64,000 bases of DNA, taken from the NCBI GenBank assembly GCA_004369045.1, contig ML213504.1:2032894-2096893 (forward strand), in the 5' to 3' direction. The notes under the pieces were generated by a model. The model saw only the letters and a list, made by a program, of their open reading frames with translations, was not told the DNA's origin and did no database searches. The position numbers and the translations under genes are program-made. Source of the DNA: Heliocybe sulcata. Taxonomy: Eukaryota > Basidiomycota > Agaricomycetes > Gloeophyllales > Gloeophyllaceae. Position 1 is the stretch's first letter, and each line of letters begins with the position of its first letter. Below are positions 22,105-33,173 of this stretch, in pieces.

Positions 22105-24467
22105 CTAATAAGGTTCCAAACCAAGCGTCCCCTGGCAAGCTCCCTCGACGTCGACAATCTACACAAGAGTTTAAGTTCAGCTGCGACTGGCCGATACGGT
22201 ATCATTCACAACGTACCTCTTTTGGCGCGCTGACACTAAGAATGGTGGGTTCTTCCTCTCCTATTAGCACTTCATCCTAAGGACGGGATGAGTGGATGAG
22301 CGGATATACTGAAAGGACGAGGAGATCGAGTACCTCAATGCGGATAGCCATGCCGTGGAAGTGCTTCGGGAAGACCGGGGAAGGTGGCACGTACACTCCT
22401 AGGATGGTAATTAGCCATTTTTGATGCGTCGGATAGCATGAGTGGGAAACAGAAGGGCTATCTTACCTGGTTCGATAGTGATGACCATCCCAGGGCGCAA
22501 CCTAGCCACGCCCGATTAATATTGTGGCAGACCACGTAGACCACATTCGACGTACGCTTCCTCCCTGTCATTATATGCGCTCTCGTGCAAATCTGCATAC
22601 CCAAACATCAGCCCACCATCCAGTTCCCCCATACAAGGGAGGCACTCACCAATCCCAATAGGATGACTCAAATAATGCGGATACAGCTCCCTCTCCAAGT
22701 CGCCCGCCTGCAATCCGAACCCGAGCTGGTTCAGCTCCTGGCGCAGCAGGCGACAGCTCTCGTAATGCAGCGAGTTCAGCGATGGCATAGTGTAGGTGTT
22801 TTGACGGGAGGTGAGAGCGCAGGCTTTTATGAGAGACGTCTGGACGTTTAGGACGGCTTGGTAGAGGTCTTTCTGAGCGGAGGTGAAGGTGCCTGACACT
22901 GGGAATGTACGTGCTGAAGGTATGAATCAGCAAGCAGCACTTATGGAAGCCATTGACAGATATGTGGAACAGATCCATACTGATATCTGAGGCGTATCCG
23001 CTGCAATTTGGCGTCAGCTCTAATTCTGCAGCAGATCGAAACTAGCACAGACTTATACTCGCAGCCAGCATCTACTAGCACCATCTCACCATCCCTGACG
23101 ATATGGTCGTTGGTGGTGTAATGGATGATCAAGCCATTTGCTCTAAGTGGGTTGTATCGATGAGAGGATGCCTGAAATGGAATAGAAAATATGTACCCTG
23201 AAGCAACTACCGGAACGTACGCCGGCCTCTGCGCTCCTGAGAGGGCACAGAGGTATTCAAAATGAGCTCCTATGGAACGTTCTGGCATATCGGGTTGTGC
23301 GAAACGCATGGTCTATAGGCATTCGCTTAGTCATATAGTATCAAGCAACCCACCGTCTTTCGTGCTATCCTGAGCAGGTTAGGTATAACAAACTCCCGAG
23401 CTCACCTTGGCATGCGCTCTGGCACTAATATCCGCAGCCTCTCGCATCACACCTTGCTCCCAGCTGCTCTTCACACTCCTCAACTTCGCAACCTCCTGCG
23501 CAAGTGGCTGCCTCTTACTCCCACTGATCCCCTCCACGACCGACTCAAGCTCACTCTTGGGTCCAAGACCGGGCGCCAGGTACTTCAGCAGAGCCTTACT
23601 CGCAGCTACAGGAGTCGATGTCAAAGAAGAAGAGCGGCGGCGAGACGGGGGAGGTGGAGGCGGAAGGTCGACATAGACGTGCGAATACAAACGGAGGAGG
23701 GATTTGAGCATGGAGGGGAAAGAGGATATGTGGAGGGCCTCATCAGCGCGAAAGTGGCTGGCGGCAGCCTCCAGGGAGGTTCGGGCACCTTCCCACTTCT
23801 CCTTAGCGGAGTCTTTGCCGGAGCAGAATAAGGTCATACTGTAGCCCTTAGAGGTGGAAGTCTTCTCTATCACGCAATGAAATCATTCGTACAATCCTTA
23901 AGCAGGGTATCTCCGCTGCTTACCAAGAATTACCGCTGCATCAGGCTCTTCGAAACCAGTGAGATACCAGAAATCGGAAGCTTGGCGAAACTTGTAGCTG
24001 CAGACGTCAGTCCAACAGGACGCGATGTCGTCAAGCTATTCCTTACAAAATTTCTTATTACCGCATAAGTAGATATTTTCGACAGAAGTAATGACATAGC
24101 TTACGTCCACTCATGTATTTTACGGGCGCTGCAACAGATACAACGATACTGTTATCCGGCAAGCTGTCCATGAGCTCCTTCCGTCTCCGTTTATATTCAT
24201 GTGCCGGTATACCAGGCGTCAGCTCGATGGCTTTCACTAGTGCGACAATGAGATCACCCCCCACAGACTTGCATTGTGAGCCAGACAAGACAAACCTAAG
24301 TGCGGGTGCGACTCAAATAATGGCTGGCCATATTCCGATGGTTTTGAAGGATGGAGTCGATACTCAAATTCAGTGGCATATCCTCTTCTTATAGAGTTTG
24401 GGAGGGACCTTGTGCATGGCCGTGGCAACGTCCTCGAGCACGCTGTCAGCAGAGCAGACACCGACAT
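22105..24467 (-). CDS. ICP55: Intermediate cleaving peptidase 55 (mitochondrial Xaa-Pro aminopeptidase)
   Basis: Multi-exon M24-family peptidase. The first exon is a mitochondrial presequence rich in Arg/Ser (MSVSALLTACSRTLPRPCTR), followed by GQPLFESHPHL and LTPGIPAHEYKRRR, typical of the XPNPEP3/Icp55 N-domain. Metal-site segments are in order: LVDAGCEY, GYASDITRTFPVSG (split by an intron), HPIGIDLHES, MVITIEPGVYVPP and a late IEDEV. The final exons read ILSVSAPKE then VDVEGACQGTLGLEPY. The enzyme trims one residue after the mitochondrial processing peptidase and so stabilises imported proteins. All five expected metal-ligand motifs are visible. Confidence 0.92.
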
Positions 24468-24719
24468 GAGAGTTTGTCCAGGGGACGGCTTGCCGGGTTA
24501 GGGTCAGGTCAAATCGCGCAGCCGACTACGCAGTGTCCGGCTAGCACCGGAGCGGAGCCGGCAAGCGATCACAAATGAAGCCGGATGTGGCTGTGCACTT
24601 CACGTGGCTCTGGGAAAATCATATGCAAGCGAGCCTCGTTGCGAAGCGAAAGCAACCCCGGCCGAGCTCTTTAGTATGTTTCTCCAGCATTCCATCTCTC
24701 GCTCCAGCCGCACTCTGCC
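24468..24719. promoter_or_regulatory. Divergent promoter region, ICP55 / lipase
   Basis: The 252-bp gap between two head-to-head start codons serves both genes. No specific operator was recognised. Confidence 0.45.
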
Positions 24720-27326
24720 ATGGCTTCAAACTGGGATAGATACTCAAGATTTGGCATAGATGCGGCGTCAAGTGCGGCCTCACTAGGCTTTGGTGCTGCA
24801 AAAATGAGCACAAAACTCGGCGTGAGTCAATGTTGATCCGGAAATGTGCATTCGGATGATTGATGTCGGACGTAGTTCTCCATAACCCGAGGAATAGCAT
24901 CAACAGCTGCCCAGGTTACTGGGACTGTTGTCGACTATACGTTGTTCGGCGGCAGGACTGGCGCGGGCCAGATGCTAGGTGGAGCAGTGGCTTCCGTCAT
25001 CTCTCTCGTTGAGCAGATTGCCCTCGCACCTATCGTGCTAGGCGAGACCATCACATCGACATCTGTCATTGCCGCACACTCGTCCATCAATGTGTTGTCT
25101 GCCATATTCCCCGGGAGTGATGAAGCCTCCTTCTCGTTAGCCAGCTTCGTCGAACTTGTCCGACGGGAATGGAATGACCCGCTTCTCCTCGAGTACCTCC
25201 CTGAAGAGAAGTATGGTGTTACTGACGTTGCAAAGGCTCTTGTTGCTTGGGGTGCCCTACAAGGCGTGACAGAAGAATGGCAAGAGAAGCGCTGGTTCAA
25301 ATATCTGCGCGAAATCGATCCTGTAGACGAGGAGCCAGTGTACGAAAGGTCTCGTCGCGACTCTCGCGTCACCGTAGCGAAAGATATCATCTACCCTGGC
25401 CAGCGAGGCCAGATTATCACCGCCGACATCATCGAAGTCGAGCCAACCTCGTCCCCATCTTCCTCGAGGTCCTCTCGTCACCTCCAGGTACCGCAACTTC
25501 CACACATCAACCCTCTTGCTCCCCGACAAGCGTCCAACGCTGAGCTCAAAGCCACGCTGCGCCGTCTCTCAAAGCTCGTGCTGGCTGGCTACGGCGGCGC
25601 GAGTCTCCTCTTCTTCGGTGTCTCGCTCGACCCATCCGAGATAGCTCCGTCCAACTCCCCTGACATATCCTCCGCTGGATTCACAAGTAACTCGCAGAAA
25701 GCCTCTGAAGAAGCGAAGCTCACCAACGCCGTCAATGCGTCCGAGGCCGAAGCCTCTTCCGCTCCCGCCGTCCCTATGTCGTCCAAGTCTCCAAGCACCC
25801 CTACCACAGGGTCGTCTTACGCGTGGTGGAATGTATTGCTCGGCAACCACGACAGGGAGATCTTTACAAAGTTTGCTGAGCACGCATCATCCGAGCAAGA
25901 GAAGAAGGAGCAGAAGGCTGCGGTGCAGCGCGAGATGGTCGAAGAGCGCAAGCGCAAGATTAGTGCCGTTATCGGGAATGAGAGGCTGATGCCGAGGTTC
26001 TGGGTGTTGAGAGATCACGGGAGGAAGCAAGTTGTCCTTATTTTGCGAGGTAAGCATCCCATCGTACCTTCATGCCGACTATGTTATACTATTAAACAGG
26101 CACTATGTCTCTCAACGAGCTTGCTGTCGACCTTACATGCGATCCCGAAGAGTTCGAGCCCGCCAGTACCGCCCGTGGTGACGACATTCAAGAGGAAGGC
26201 GAAATCCCTGGATCGTTCCCGATAGACGTGCAGATGCACTCCTTCCGCGCCCAACAGCGCCGGCAGAGGACTATATCTACCACTTCGACCTTGGGAGGGA
26301 ATAAGTATCAAGTTCATGGCGGGATGCTGAGGATGGCGAGGGCGATGGGTGGGAAGGGGAAGCCCGTGCATGTGGCTGTTAAGGATGCGTTAAAGCGGAA
26401 TCCCGGGTATGGTGAGTGGCCCTGTGTTGTAGCTCGTGCGTAGTAGTATGCTGACTTCGTGTCAGAGCTTGTGCTGTCCGGGCATAGCTTAGGAGCTGGA
26501 GTCGCTGCTTTGCTCGCAATGGTTTATAGCAGTCTCTTATGCACTTGTATCCCGTGCTGATACATTGTTAACAGCTCTGGGCAGATCCAAAAACATGCCT
26601 AACAGTCCATGGAAGCGGTTTGCCGGCCGGTCGCCGTGTGTCCGCCTACTGCTTCGCACCGCCGTACGTCCTTCCCTTCTTCTCGCACCAACCATCTTCG
26701 ACCTGACATCAATCTTCCGTTGCTCAGTTGTGTAGCTGATGCAGCCCTCTCCCGCCTCTGCTCTTCACTCATCACATCTTTTGTCTACTCCAACGACGTC
26801 GTCGCACGACTCTCTCTCGGTACTGTGCGGGATATTACGCGGGCCGCCGCCTGGCTCTGTGAGTCGAACGCCAAGCTCAAGGACGACGGGTACGCGAGCG
26901 TGACGAAACGTGCGTTGAAGAGGAAGACAGGTTTCGGTAGCGAGGATGATATTGAATGGGCAAGTCCTTGTTTTATTCGCCTCTCCGCTTGTAGCTTCAT
27001 GGCATGCCTTTGCATAGTTCCTGTCCATACGCAAGACGCTCGAGGCGAACATGCAAATGGCGAACCAGTATCCGCCTGGTCGAATATGGTGGGCAATGCG
27101 CGACTCCGATCTTCATCCTTCCAATCGACGGTACTCTGGCAAATCAGGAAAAGCACGATTGTTCGAGGTGGTAGACGTGGAGGGCGCGTTCAATCAGATT
27201 ATCTTCGCGAGAGATATGCTGAGGTATGTTCCCTGGGTAATGCTGTGTGACATCGAGAAGTGACTGACTGGAACCCGCAGTTCACATTTGCCGCATCAGT
27301 ACGACAGGGTATTACACGACATTTGA
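24720..27326 (+). CDS. Class 3 lipase, sn1-diacylglycerol-lipase-like
   Basis: Exon 1 begins MASNWDRYSRFGIDAASSAA. The second exon adds FSITRGIASTAAQ and a long 5' region with hydrophobic stretches (GGAVASVISLVEQIALAPIVLG). The catalytic half follows: FWVLRDHGRKQVVLILRG, then TMSLNELAVDL, then GHSLGAGVAALLA with the nucleophile Ser of the GxSxG elbow, then GRRVSAYCFAPP. Further exons give LYPPGRIWWAMRD and the final SSHLPHQYDRVLHDI, whose terminal His region is typical. This is the layout of fungal and animal DAGL-like lipases, which act on diacylglycerols at membranes. A Ser/Pro-rich insert lies near 25440-25520 and another near 25690-25810. The substrate is inferred from the family. Confidence 0.88.
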
Positions 27327-27995
27327 TGATTTACGACCATAGATTTGGGGCTGTAAGTGAGTATAGACAGGGTAATGACGATTTGATACGCCTAGCGACT
27401 CTCAGATGGACACTGCGGTCAGAAGATTTACAACTCTGAATGAATACCTTCGATATGTATAACTCCGACGCTGCATTCATCTGTCTTTCTCAGCTACGAT
27501 CTCGTTTGAAGCTGACTGCTTCTGATTAAGCCCAGTGTGATCCGGACGTCGAGAAGGCCCATGTAATGAAAGCATTCCAGGATGCCCCGGTGAGTCCGTC
27601 CTGACTACTCGGGTGAGATCCCGCGCTAACTATCCTAATCCAATGTAACAGAAGTTCAGTTGTTGATTATCCCTCAGATCGCTGATTGCGTCTTCTCGGA
27701 GGCTATCCCAGCCTTGCGGATGCATGCCATAGATGGCGTGACTGTACAGCACGGAGTGGACCTCTGGACAGTGATCCGTCGAGTGATCGGGGAAGGAGCT
27801 GACGAGGACAACGCAGATCCATCGGCACTTGAATCTATACTCTCTAACTATAGGCGCAAGTCCTGCATGCTCAGCCTCCACAGAAGTCAGAAAAGTTTTG
27901 TCAGCTCGGACGCTGGCCGACAGGGTTCCTGATGCGAAGATTTGTCAGACTTCCCAAGAGTCGGTTGGTGCAGGTTACCCAATATCACCTGTTCC
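27327..27995. other. Intergenic, possible small exons
   Basis: On the plus strand a stretch near 27530-27595 reads CDPDVEKAHVMKAFQDAP up to a GTGAGT donor. A following frame near 27650-27860 contains IADCVFSEAIPALRMHA, but the join does not keep one clear frame. There may be an unresolved small gene or a remnant. Nothing is recognised. Confidence 0.3.
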
Positions 27996-28672
27996 CTATA
28001 CCATCCCGAGATGCTGCAGCATAGCAGGAATGACCTCAGCCGGCGGAAGCTGCGGAAACAGAATCTCGTTTCCTAGGAATTGGCGAGCAAGGTCATAGCC
28101 ATGTGATACTTCCGATGCCGCATATTCCAAGCGTTCTCGCGTAGGCAGGGAAGCGCTGTCAAGAGCTAGCGCCCGGAGGTATGTCGGGACCGCATGGCTA
28201 TTGCAGCATAGGTCTGCATTGAGGCTGCACTAACGTTAACAGGTGCACGCTATACTGTGGTCATGTCAGCACTGGCGCAGCAGAGCGGATCAGTGTTGCG
28301 ACCATGACGCGGATATCGCCTTCATGAGAAGGTCTCATCACCGCGATAGTGCGATACTGCTGGCGTCAATTCCGCGGCTCTGCTATTCTTGTACGTTCCT
28401 TCTGGCAATGGACGTGAAGAATGGACCTGAACCTTCGACCCATATGCCATGTAGTTCCAGTATGTCCATTGTGTCATTGTGGTGTAGGTAACATCTTACT
28501 GGTTGGAAGTGGACGGTGTCCCATGCTGTGCAACCGACCTGGCGCAGTTCGAATCCGGCTCGTATTCTCATATCCTCTACGTTCAACTCTACCGAACTGG
28601 ACTCATTGCACTGCCATCTGAGTTTAGGCGCGCGCTATTCATGCTACCTCGGGCAACATCATCTCTCAACAT
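27996..28672 (-). CDS. Unknown multi-exon protein
   Basis: The gene is best supported in its last exons. SGPFFTSIARRN joins YRTIAVMRPSHEGDIRVM over a 38-nt intron. That exon ends SAAP at a GTGCTG donor, and a 43-nt intron leads to CSLNADLCCNSHAVPTY. The reading then runs to LFPQLPPAEVIPAMLQHLGMV and a TAG stop. The upstream part (MLRDDVARGSMNSARLNSDG, then GCTAWDTVHFQP) is tentative. Helical, charged C-terminal composition argues for real coding. No family is recognised. It is divergent to the kinase-like gene, so the two may share a promoter. Confidence 0.45.
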
Positions 28673-28754
28673 TGTAATCCGCGAAACGGAGGCAATATAC
28701 CCGACACTTGCAGAAGCACAGCCACTTCAAGCGACCCAGCGGGATGGCGCAGAT

Positions 28755-30052
28755 ATGAACTACCTAGTGCTTGTTGTACTCTCCCTACAGCATAAAACAA
28801 GTGGTTCGAAACTGCGATGGTCATCGGCTTCTCCATCGTCTCGACCGAGCATTGGTACTCGCTGGAAACAACTTACACCTTGTCATGCAGGTTCGTGGGC
28901 CGTACACGCTGCCAGTCTTGCGGGAAGTATCGGTTGCTTAATGATCAACAGTTACAGATCGCATTGGAAAGCGACAAGGTGCTCGTATCGCACGGCCCAG
29001 ATATCAATTTTGACTTGTTGAAGACGAGGACGTTCAGCCAACATGGATCAGAGGTAATGGGTGCTCGTTAATACATAGCTGAGATGCTTGGCTGACTTCG
29101 AATAGGTTGCCATGAAACGCTTTCGCTCCGGCTTAGATGATACGGATACTCGCAAGCATCGGGCTTCCTTAGTAGGGGGACAACTCCATCCTCACCTCTT
29201 CCTTCCGATTAACTGATGCGATGCGATCCTTAGTTCAACCACTTAGTGGAGCAATGGCAATCTCTGAAGCATCCCAACATATATCCAGTTCACGGGATTT
29301 ATGGAGCAGATTCTCCAGAGCTCTCTATTATCATGCCTTTCTCTCAGGAAGGCAACATCCTCAAGTACCTCTCTACACAGCCCTCCGCAGACAAGTTCCG
29401 GCTGGTGAGACTGACTATCAATATGACGCTGATGCATACTCTGAGCCTCTCCCGTATCCCACCAGGTCCAGGATTTTGCTATGGGCCTGGCTTATATTCA
29501 CTCCCGATGTATTGCCCACGGTAATGTCAGACCGGTACGTACTCAGTGTCCTGAGTATAGCGTCCCATAGCATGACCACGGTATTAGGAAAATGTTCTCA
29601 TATACAGAGGGAGAGCTTGTATTACCGATATCTGCATCTCAGCGAGCCTACAACTGGCAGTGCTCCAGGAGAGCAATCGCGTGACAATACCGGACGGATG
29701 GGCATATAAGCCTTTAGAGGAACTAACTGCGGTAGACGCAGGTGGCACTCTGGCTCCTACTCAAGCCCGAGATGTCTTTCCTTTCGCGCACAGCGTGTAT
29801 CACGTTCGTGCCCGTTCTCCTAGAATGCTGATTTGGAACTCAACATTAATGACCTCTCAGATTTATACTGGACGGCCATTCTGGGATCCGAAGCGTCTCA
29901 CAGCGCGACTCTTGAGCCAGCCAGGAGCGGAGAACATGAGTCAGTATCCTAGGCCTGACGATATCCCCGCCCATGTCTGGTCGGTTCTGCAGCGTTGTTG
30001 GTCTCAGAACATCACTATGGACAAGGTGGTCCGCAAATTGCAGGATAGTTAG
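28755..30052 (+). CDS. Protein-kinase-like protein (TKL type) with altered catalytic loop
   Basis: Multi-exon; the start codon is uncertain. Exons read KQVVRNCDGHRLLHRLDRAL, then LQIALESDKVLVSHGPDINF, then VAMKRF with the ATP-binding Lys, HPNIYPVHGIYGADSP, LSIIMPFSQEGNILKYL, then GLAYIHSRCIAHGNVRPENV. The last segment is the catalytic loop, in which the usual HRD is HGN, so the catalytic Asp is replaced. The DFG position reads TDI. The C-lobe ends IYTGRPFWD, ARLLSQPG and VWSVLQRCWSQN. The order and spacing match the protein-kinase fold common among mushroom TKL-like kinases; loss of the HRD Asp suggests a pseudokinase or divergent enzyme. The exact role is unknown. Confidence 0.65.
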
Positions 30053-31803
30053 GTGGGAGCGGCAAGAGGCTCATGGACTTGTATGATTAGAGGGACTATA
30101 TTCAGGGCAACCAATGTATTACCGTCTGGGCACGTTTGTAAATCATTTGGTCAGGTTTGACACTCCTCGTACTGATGTTCAAACGTCCATACGTATGACT
30201 CGACGACTTCCTACGCAAGTGAAGCAGCTGTCGACGTCTTAGCTTGTTTTGGAACCGTCATCAGAATATTAATATTGTCTGTTACGATCATCGATGCTGT
30301 CGTCTGCGAGATCAAATTTGATCTCGCACACGAGAGAATCGATGATCGCAGCACATAGCGTTCAAAGAGTACTGCGTCCTGTTCGATCTCAAGGCAACAC
30401 GCTTCGGTCGCCGATCTGTCTCAAGGACAAAGCGGTGGCGGGTCTTGCAGTGAAGTAACTGTGGCCACTTTGGATGACATCTCTCACAGTCTCAGTGACA
30501 ATGGAGAGCCGAGGAAAGCATGTTACAGATAGCACACATTCTATGCACCGCACCTTGGTTCCAAACTTATTGTCAGACGTTCAAGGATATCCACAGCCTC
30601 CGAATTCGTCGCCAGAAGGGATACAAGGCAGACTTGAAAGCGGGCGATCGATAGTCCTTCAGGCCAAGATCCACTCAAGGACTGCGGTCTCTTGCCCGGA
30701 TAACCGCTCTATCCAAGTCACCCCCTGGCGAGCGTACCGACCCATGTACGAGCGATAATTTTGTCATTCCATACTAAAAGTCATTCTCAGCGTCCCACCT
30801 AACCAGGAGAATGGAGGCAGTGTCGGGAACAGCTACTGCATGGTCGCTTGAGCTTCGCCGGTTCCGCAGGAGTTTGGGTAACTGTGAGTGATCGCCGCCT
30901 TCCCTACTGGCGTTCTGTCTAATATGGAGTGCTACAGATCGTGCACCAGCGATTTTCCTGGTTTACGGATATGCTTTTATATGGGTGACTGCCTTATGCA
31001 AAGGAAGTGGACAGGACGTACTTTTGATCTTCATTGCCACTGTCCTCGGGGGATTCGTGCAGTCATATCATATGCACAATATGTTTGTATTGTGAGTTCA
31101 GATATATTTGTTGGTTGCCGGAAAATCGGGCGTGGTACGTCCGGAAATAAACAGCTTGTTACCGCGCCGTGATCGTTCCATTGGGGAGACGACTTCTGTG
31201 AGAACAGCATGAACGTCTTGTGCAGTGCTCTGCATAAGGCAGCGCTTGGCCTTCCCTATGTCGCCCCAGAGCAACGCTGAATGAAGCACTGCAATCGGCG
31301 AAGTCTGACAGTCCACCGGAAGAGGTCGGACTGCGGGGTCGTCCAACCAGAGCAGCGGCATTGTGGGTACCGGTCACGTGACGGCATCGAGGCCTTCTCC
31401 GAAGCCCTCCCGGAATATTTTGCCCGACGAATGCGCTCCTTGACGTCGGTGTTAAGTAATTCTAGCGTTTAAGGCCAGGTCGAGAGGCAGCTTCAACGGG
31501 AACGAACGGCCTGGTGTGAATTTAGTGTCGGTAAAGAACCAGATATAGGGGAGTCAAGACGGAAAGCATCCATACCAAGCATCCCGGCAATCTTCCATTG
31601 CTTGACGGTGAGTAGTGGATTCCCTTCGCCACAAGTCTACCGCGCTGATCTCCACTGTCTTGTCAATCTGTTCAGGTCGGCACCCTCTACGCAAACCTGG
31701 GAGCTAAAGGTTATTTTAGCTATCTGCCCCTCACCTGTTATCTACCCCGCACCTGTGCATTTGTCCAGCAACAAGACCCGACGCTTCGCCTAGATCCCTT
31801 ACC
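30053..31803. other. 1.75-kb intergenic region with a palindrome, no sure gene
   Basis: No recognisable product. A near-perfect 62-bp palindrome sits at 30286-30347 (listed separately). Open frames such as minus 31361-31098 (MPLLWLDDPAVRPLPVD) and plus 31281-31472 overlap each other on opposite strands and have no family or splice support. The last 200 bp upstream of 31804 should be the protoglobin promoter. Confidence 0.4.
30286..30347. repeat. 62-bp near-perfect palindrome
   Basis: A 24-bp perfect palindrome (30305-30328, TGCGAGATCAAA and its complement) is nested in a second inverted pair, GATCATCGAT (30286-30295) and ATCGATGATC (30338-30347), with the same centre. The 9-bp segments between match at six of nine positions. 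It can form a long hairpin or cruciform. It lies 234 bp after the kinase-like stop codon. Confidence 0.85.
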
Positions 31804-32617
31804 ATGTCGAAGATTACTCACATCGACCCTCGCTCCCTCAGCGACCTGACCGCCCGGGTTCACTACCTGAAGTCGTTCATCCAGTTCACGGATGAGGACG
31901 GTGCGGCCGTCCAGGCTGCAGGGCCCCTCCTCAGTCAGCTGTTGCCCGCGATTCTTGACGCTGTCTACTCTCACCTTCTCTCTTTCGATATCACCGCCAA
32001 GGCCTTCCTCCCGAAACAGCCTGAACAGGACGCCGCCGGTGCAGGTGCTCAGAAAGTGGAAGAGCTCTCGCTAGAGCACCCGAATATCAAGCACCGCAAA
32101 GACTTCCTCGGGCAGTATTTCGTCAAGCTGGTGAGCAACAAGGATTGGAGCGATGCTAGTCCCTTCTGGCGCTATCTGGACCTGGTCGGTGTCATGCACA
32201 CCGGCGAGCCAGGGTTCAAGCACCGCGCGAAAAGACCTGAGTTGCGGGTCGAGTTCATCCACATGGGATTGCTGCTGGGCTGGGTGGAGGATCTGGTCGC
32301 GAAGACCGTGCTGGAGGAGGAAAGCCTGGATCTGCCGACGAAGACGAAGGTTATCCGGGCGTTCAACAAGCTTTTGTGGATCCAGAATGACCTGTTCGCA
32401 AGACACTACGTCGTTGACCCCGCTACGGGAACACTCCCGAAGGGTTCGCAAGCTAGCAAGGTGCGCCTCCGATGTCCGGACTTCAGAGAGGGAGAGACGT
32501 TACTGATGGACCCTCGCGTAGCTCTTGCTTGCAACATCCTCAAACTCGACATATGCTATCGCTGGCTCCGTGGCACTGGCTGTTGGCGCAACCGTGTTGT
32601 TACTTCGTTGCCTGTAG
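31804..32617 (+). CDS. Tail-anchored protoglobin / globin-sensor-domain protein
   Basis: Two exons, 31804-32460 and 32522-32617, split by a 61-nt intron, encode 250 residues. Residues 1-205 match the protoglobin (globin-coupled sensor) fold: HIDPRSLSDLTARVHYLKSF, FTDEDGAAVQAAGPLLSQLL, HPNIKHRKDFLGQYFVKLV, YLDLVGVMHTGEPGFKHRAK, VEFIHMGLLLGWVEDL. The His in VEFIHMG fits the proximal heme ligand. Exon 2 changes frame from the read-through and supplies a hydrophobic tail (YAIAGSVALAVGATVLLL) ending RCL, a C-terminal membrane anchor. Known protoglobins bind O2, CO and NO; this one is inferred to be a heme sensor or scavenger on a membrane. Confidence 0.85.
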
Positions 32618-33173
32618 ACTCGGTGTCGTAGTAAAATACCAGGTGGTACTGTATATTATCCGGTTGCAATCTTGGTCTGCATTATCTGATAATACTCCCG
32701 CATCTTCTGTCCATGTGACTAGCTGCCTCTGCGGTGGAAGTAACAGACGATAAACGTCCTGAATGTTCCTCTGCCCTTCCCTTCGTCCGTTCCCGGGTTG
32801 ACTAGTAAGAGTCAATGCGCATAACCCAGGCTCGGGGCCGCAACGCAGCTGCCTTCTGGGACGAAACTTGAGTACTCCGCCGAAAACAACAGTTCGGGAT
32901 AATAGGAAACCAGAGAACGGAGTTGTCGACTTGTTCCTGCAGAAGAAGTAAGCCCAGCGAGATATTTAAGACTCGATGTCTGCGTAGCAGGACAGCGGAG
33001 GACAAGATTGACCCGCCTAAATTGAGGAATCTCGGAAAAGATACACCGCGATAAACAAACGCTGAGTTCAGCCACACTCCCCGGGACCGCTACCTCTGCC
33101 CCCGTATATAAGAGTCGCCGACTCCCTAGTCGCTCTCGTCGCTCCCGTCGCTCCCAGGCTAAAATCGTGAAAA
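32618..33173. other. Upstream region of the eIF5B gene
   Basis: The 556-bp gap contains the 3' flank of the protoglobin gene and the eIF5B promoter and leader. A pyrimidine-rich stretch with repeated TCGTCGCTCC-like units (33130-33155) precedes the eIF5B ATG, as often seen for translation-factor genes. No gene was seen. Confidence 0.4.

Noticed and set aside
24935-25390. Minus-strand 151-codon Ser/Arg-rich frame
   Set aside because: It is the shadow of the lipase N-terminal exon.
32461-32637. Read-through end of the protoglobin frame (VRLRCPDFREG and on)
   Set aside because: The spliced alternative gives a membrane tail with proper intron ends; the read-through looks like translated intron.
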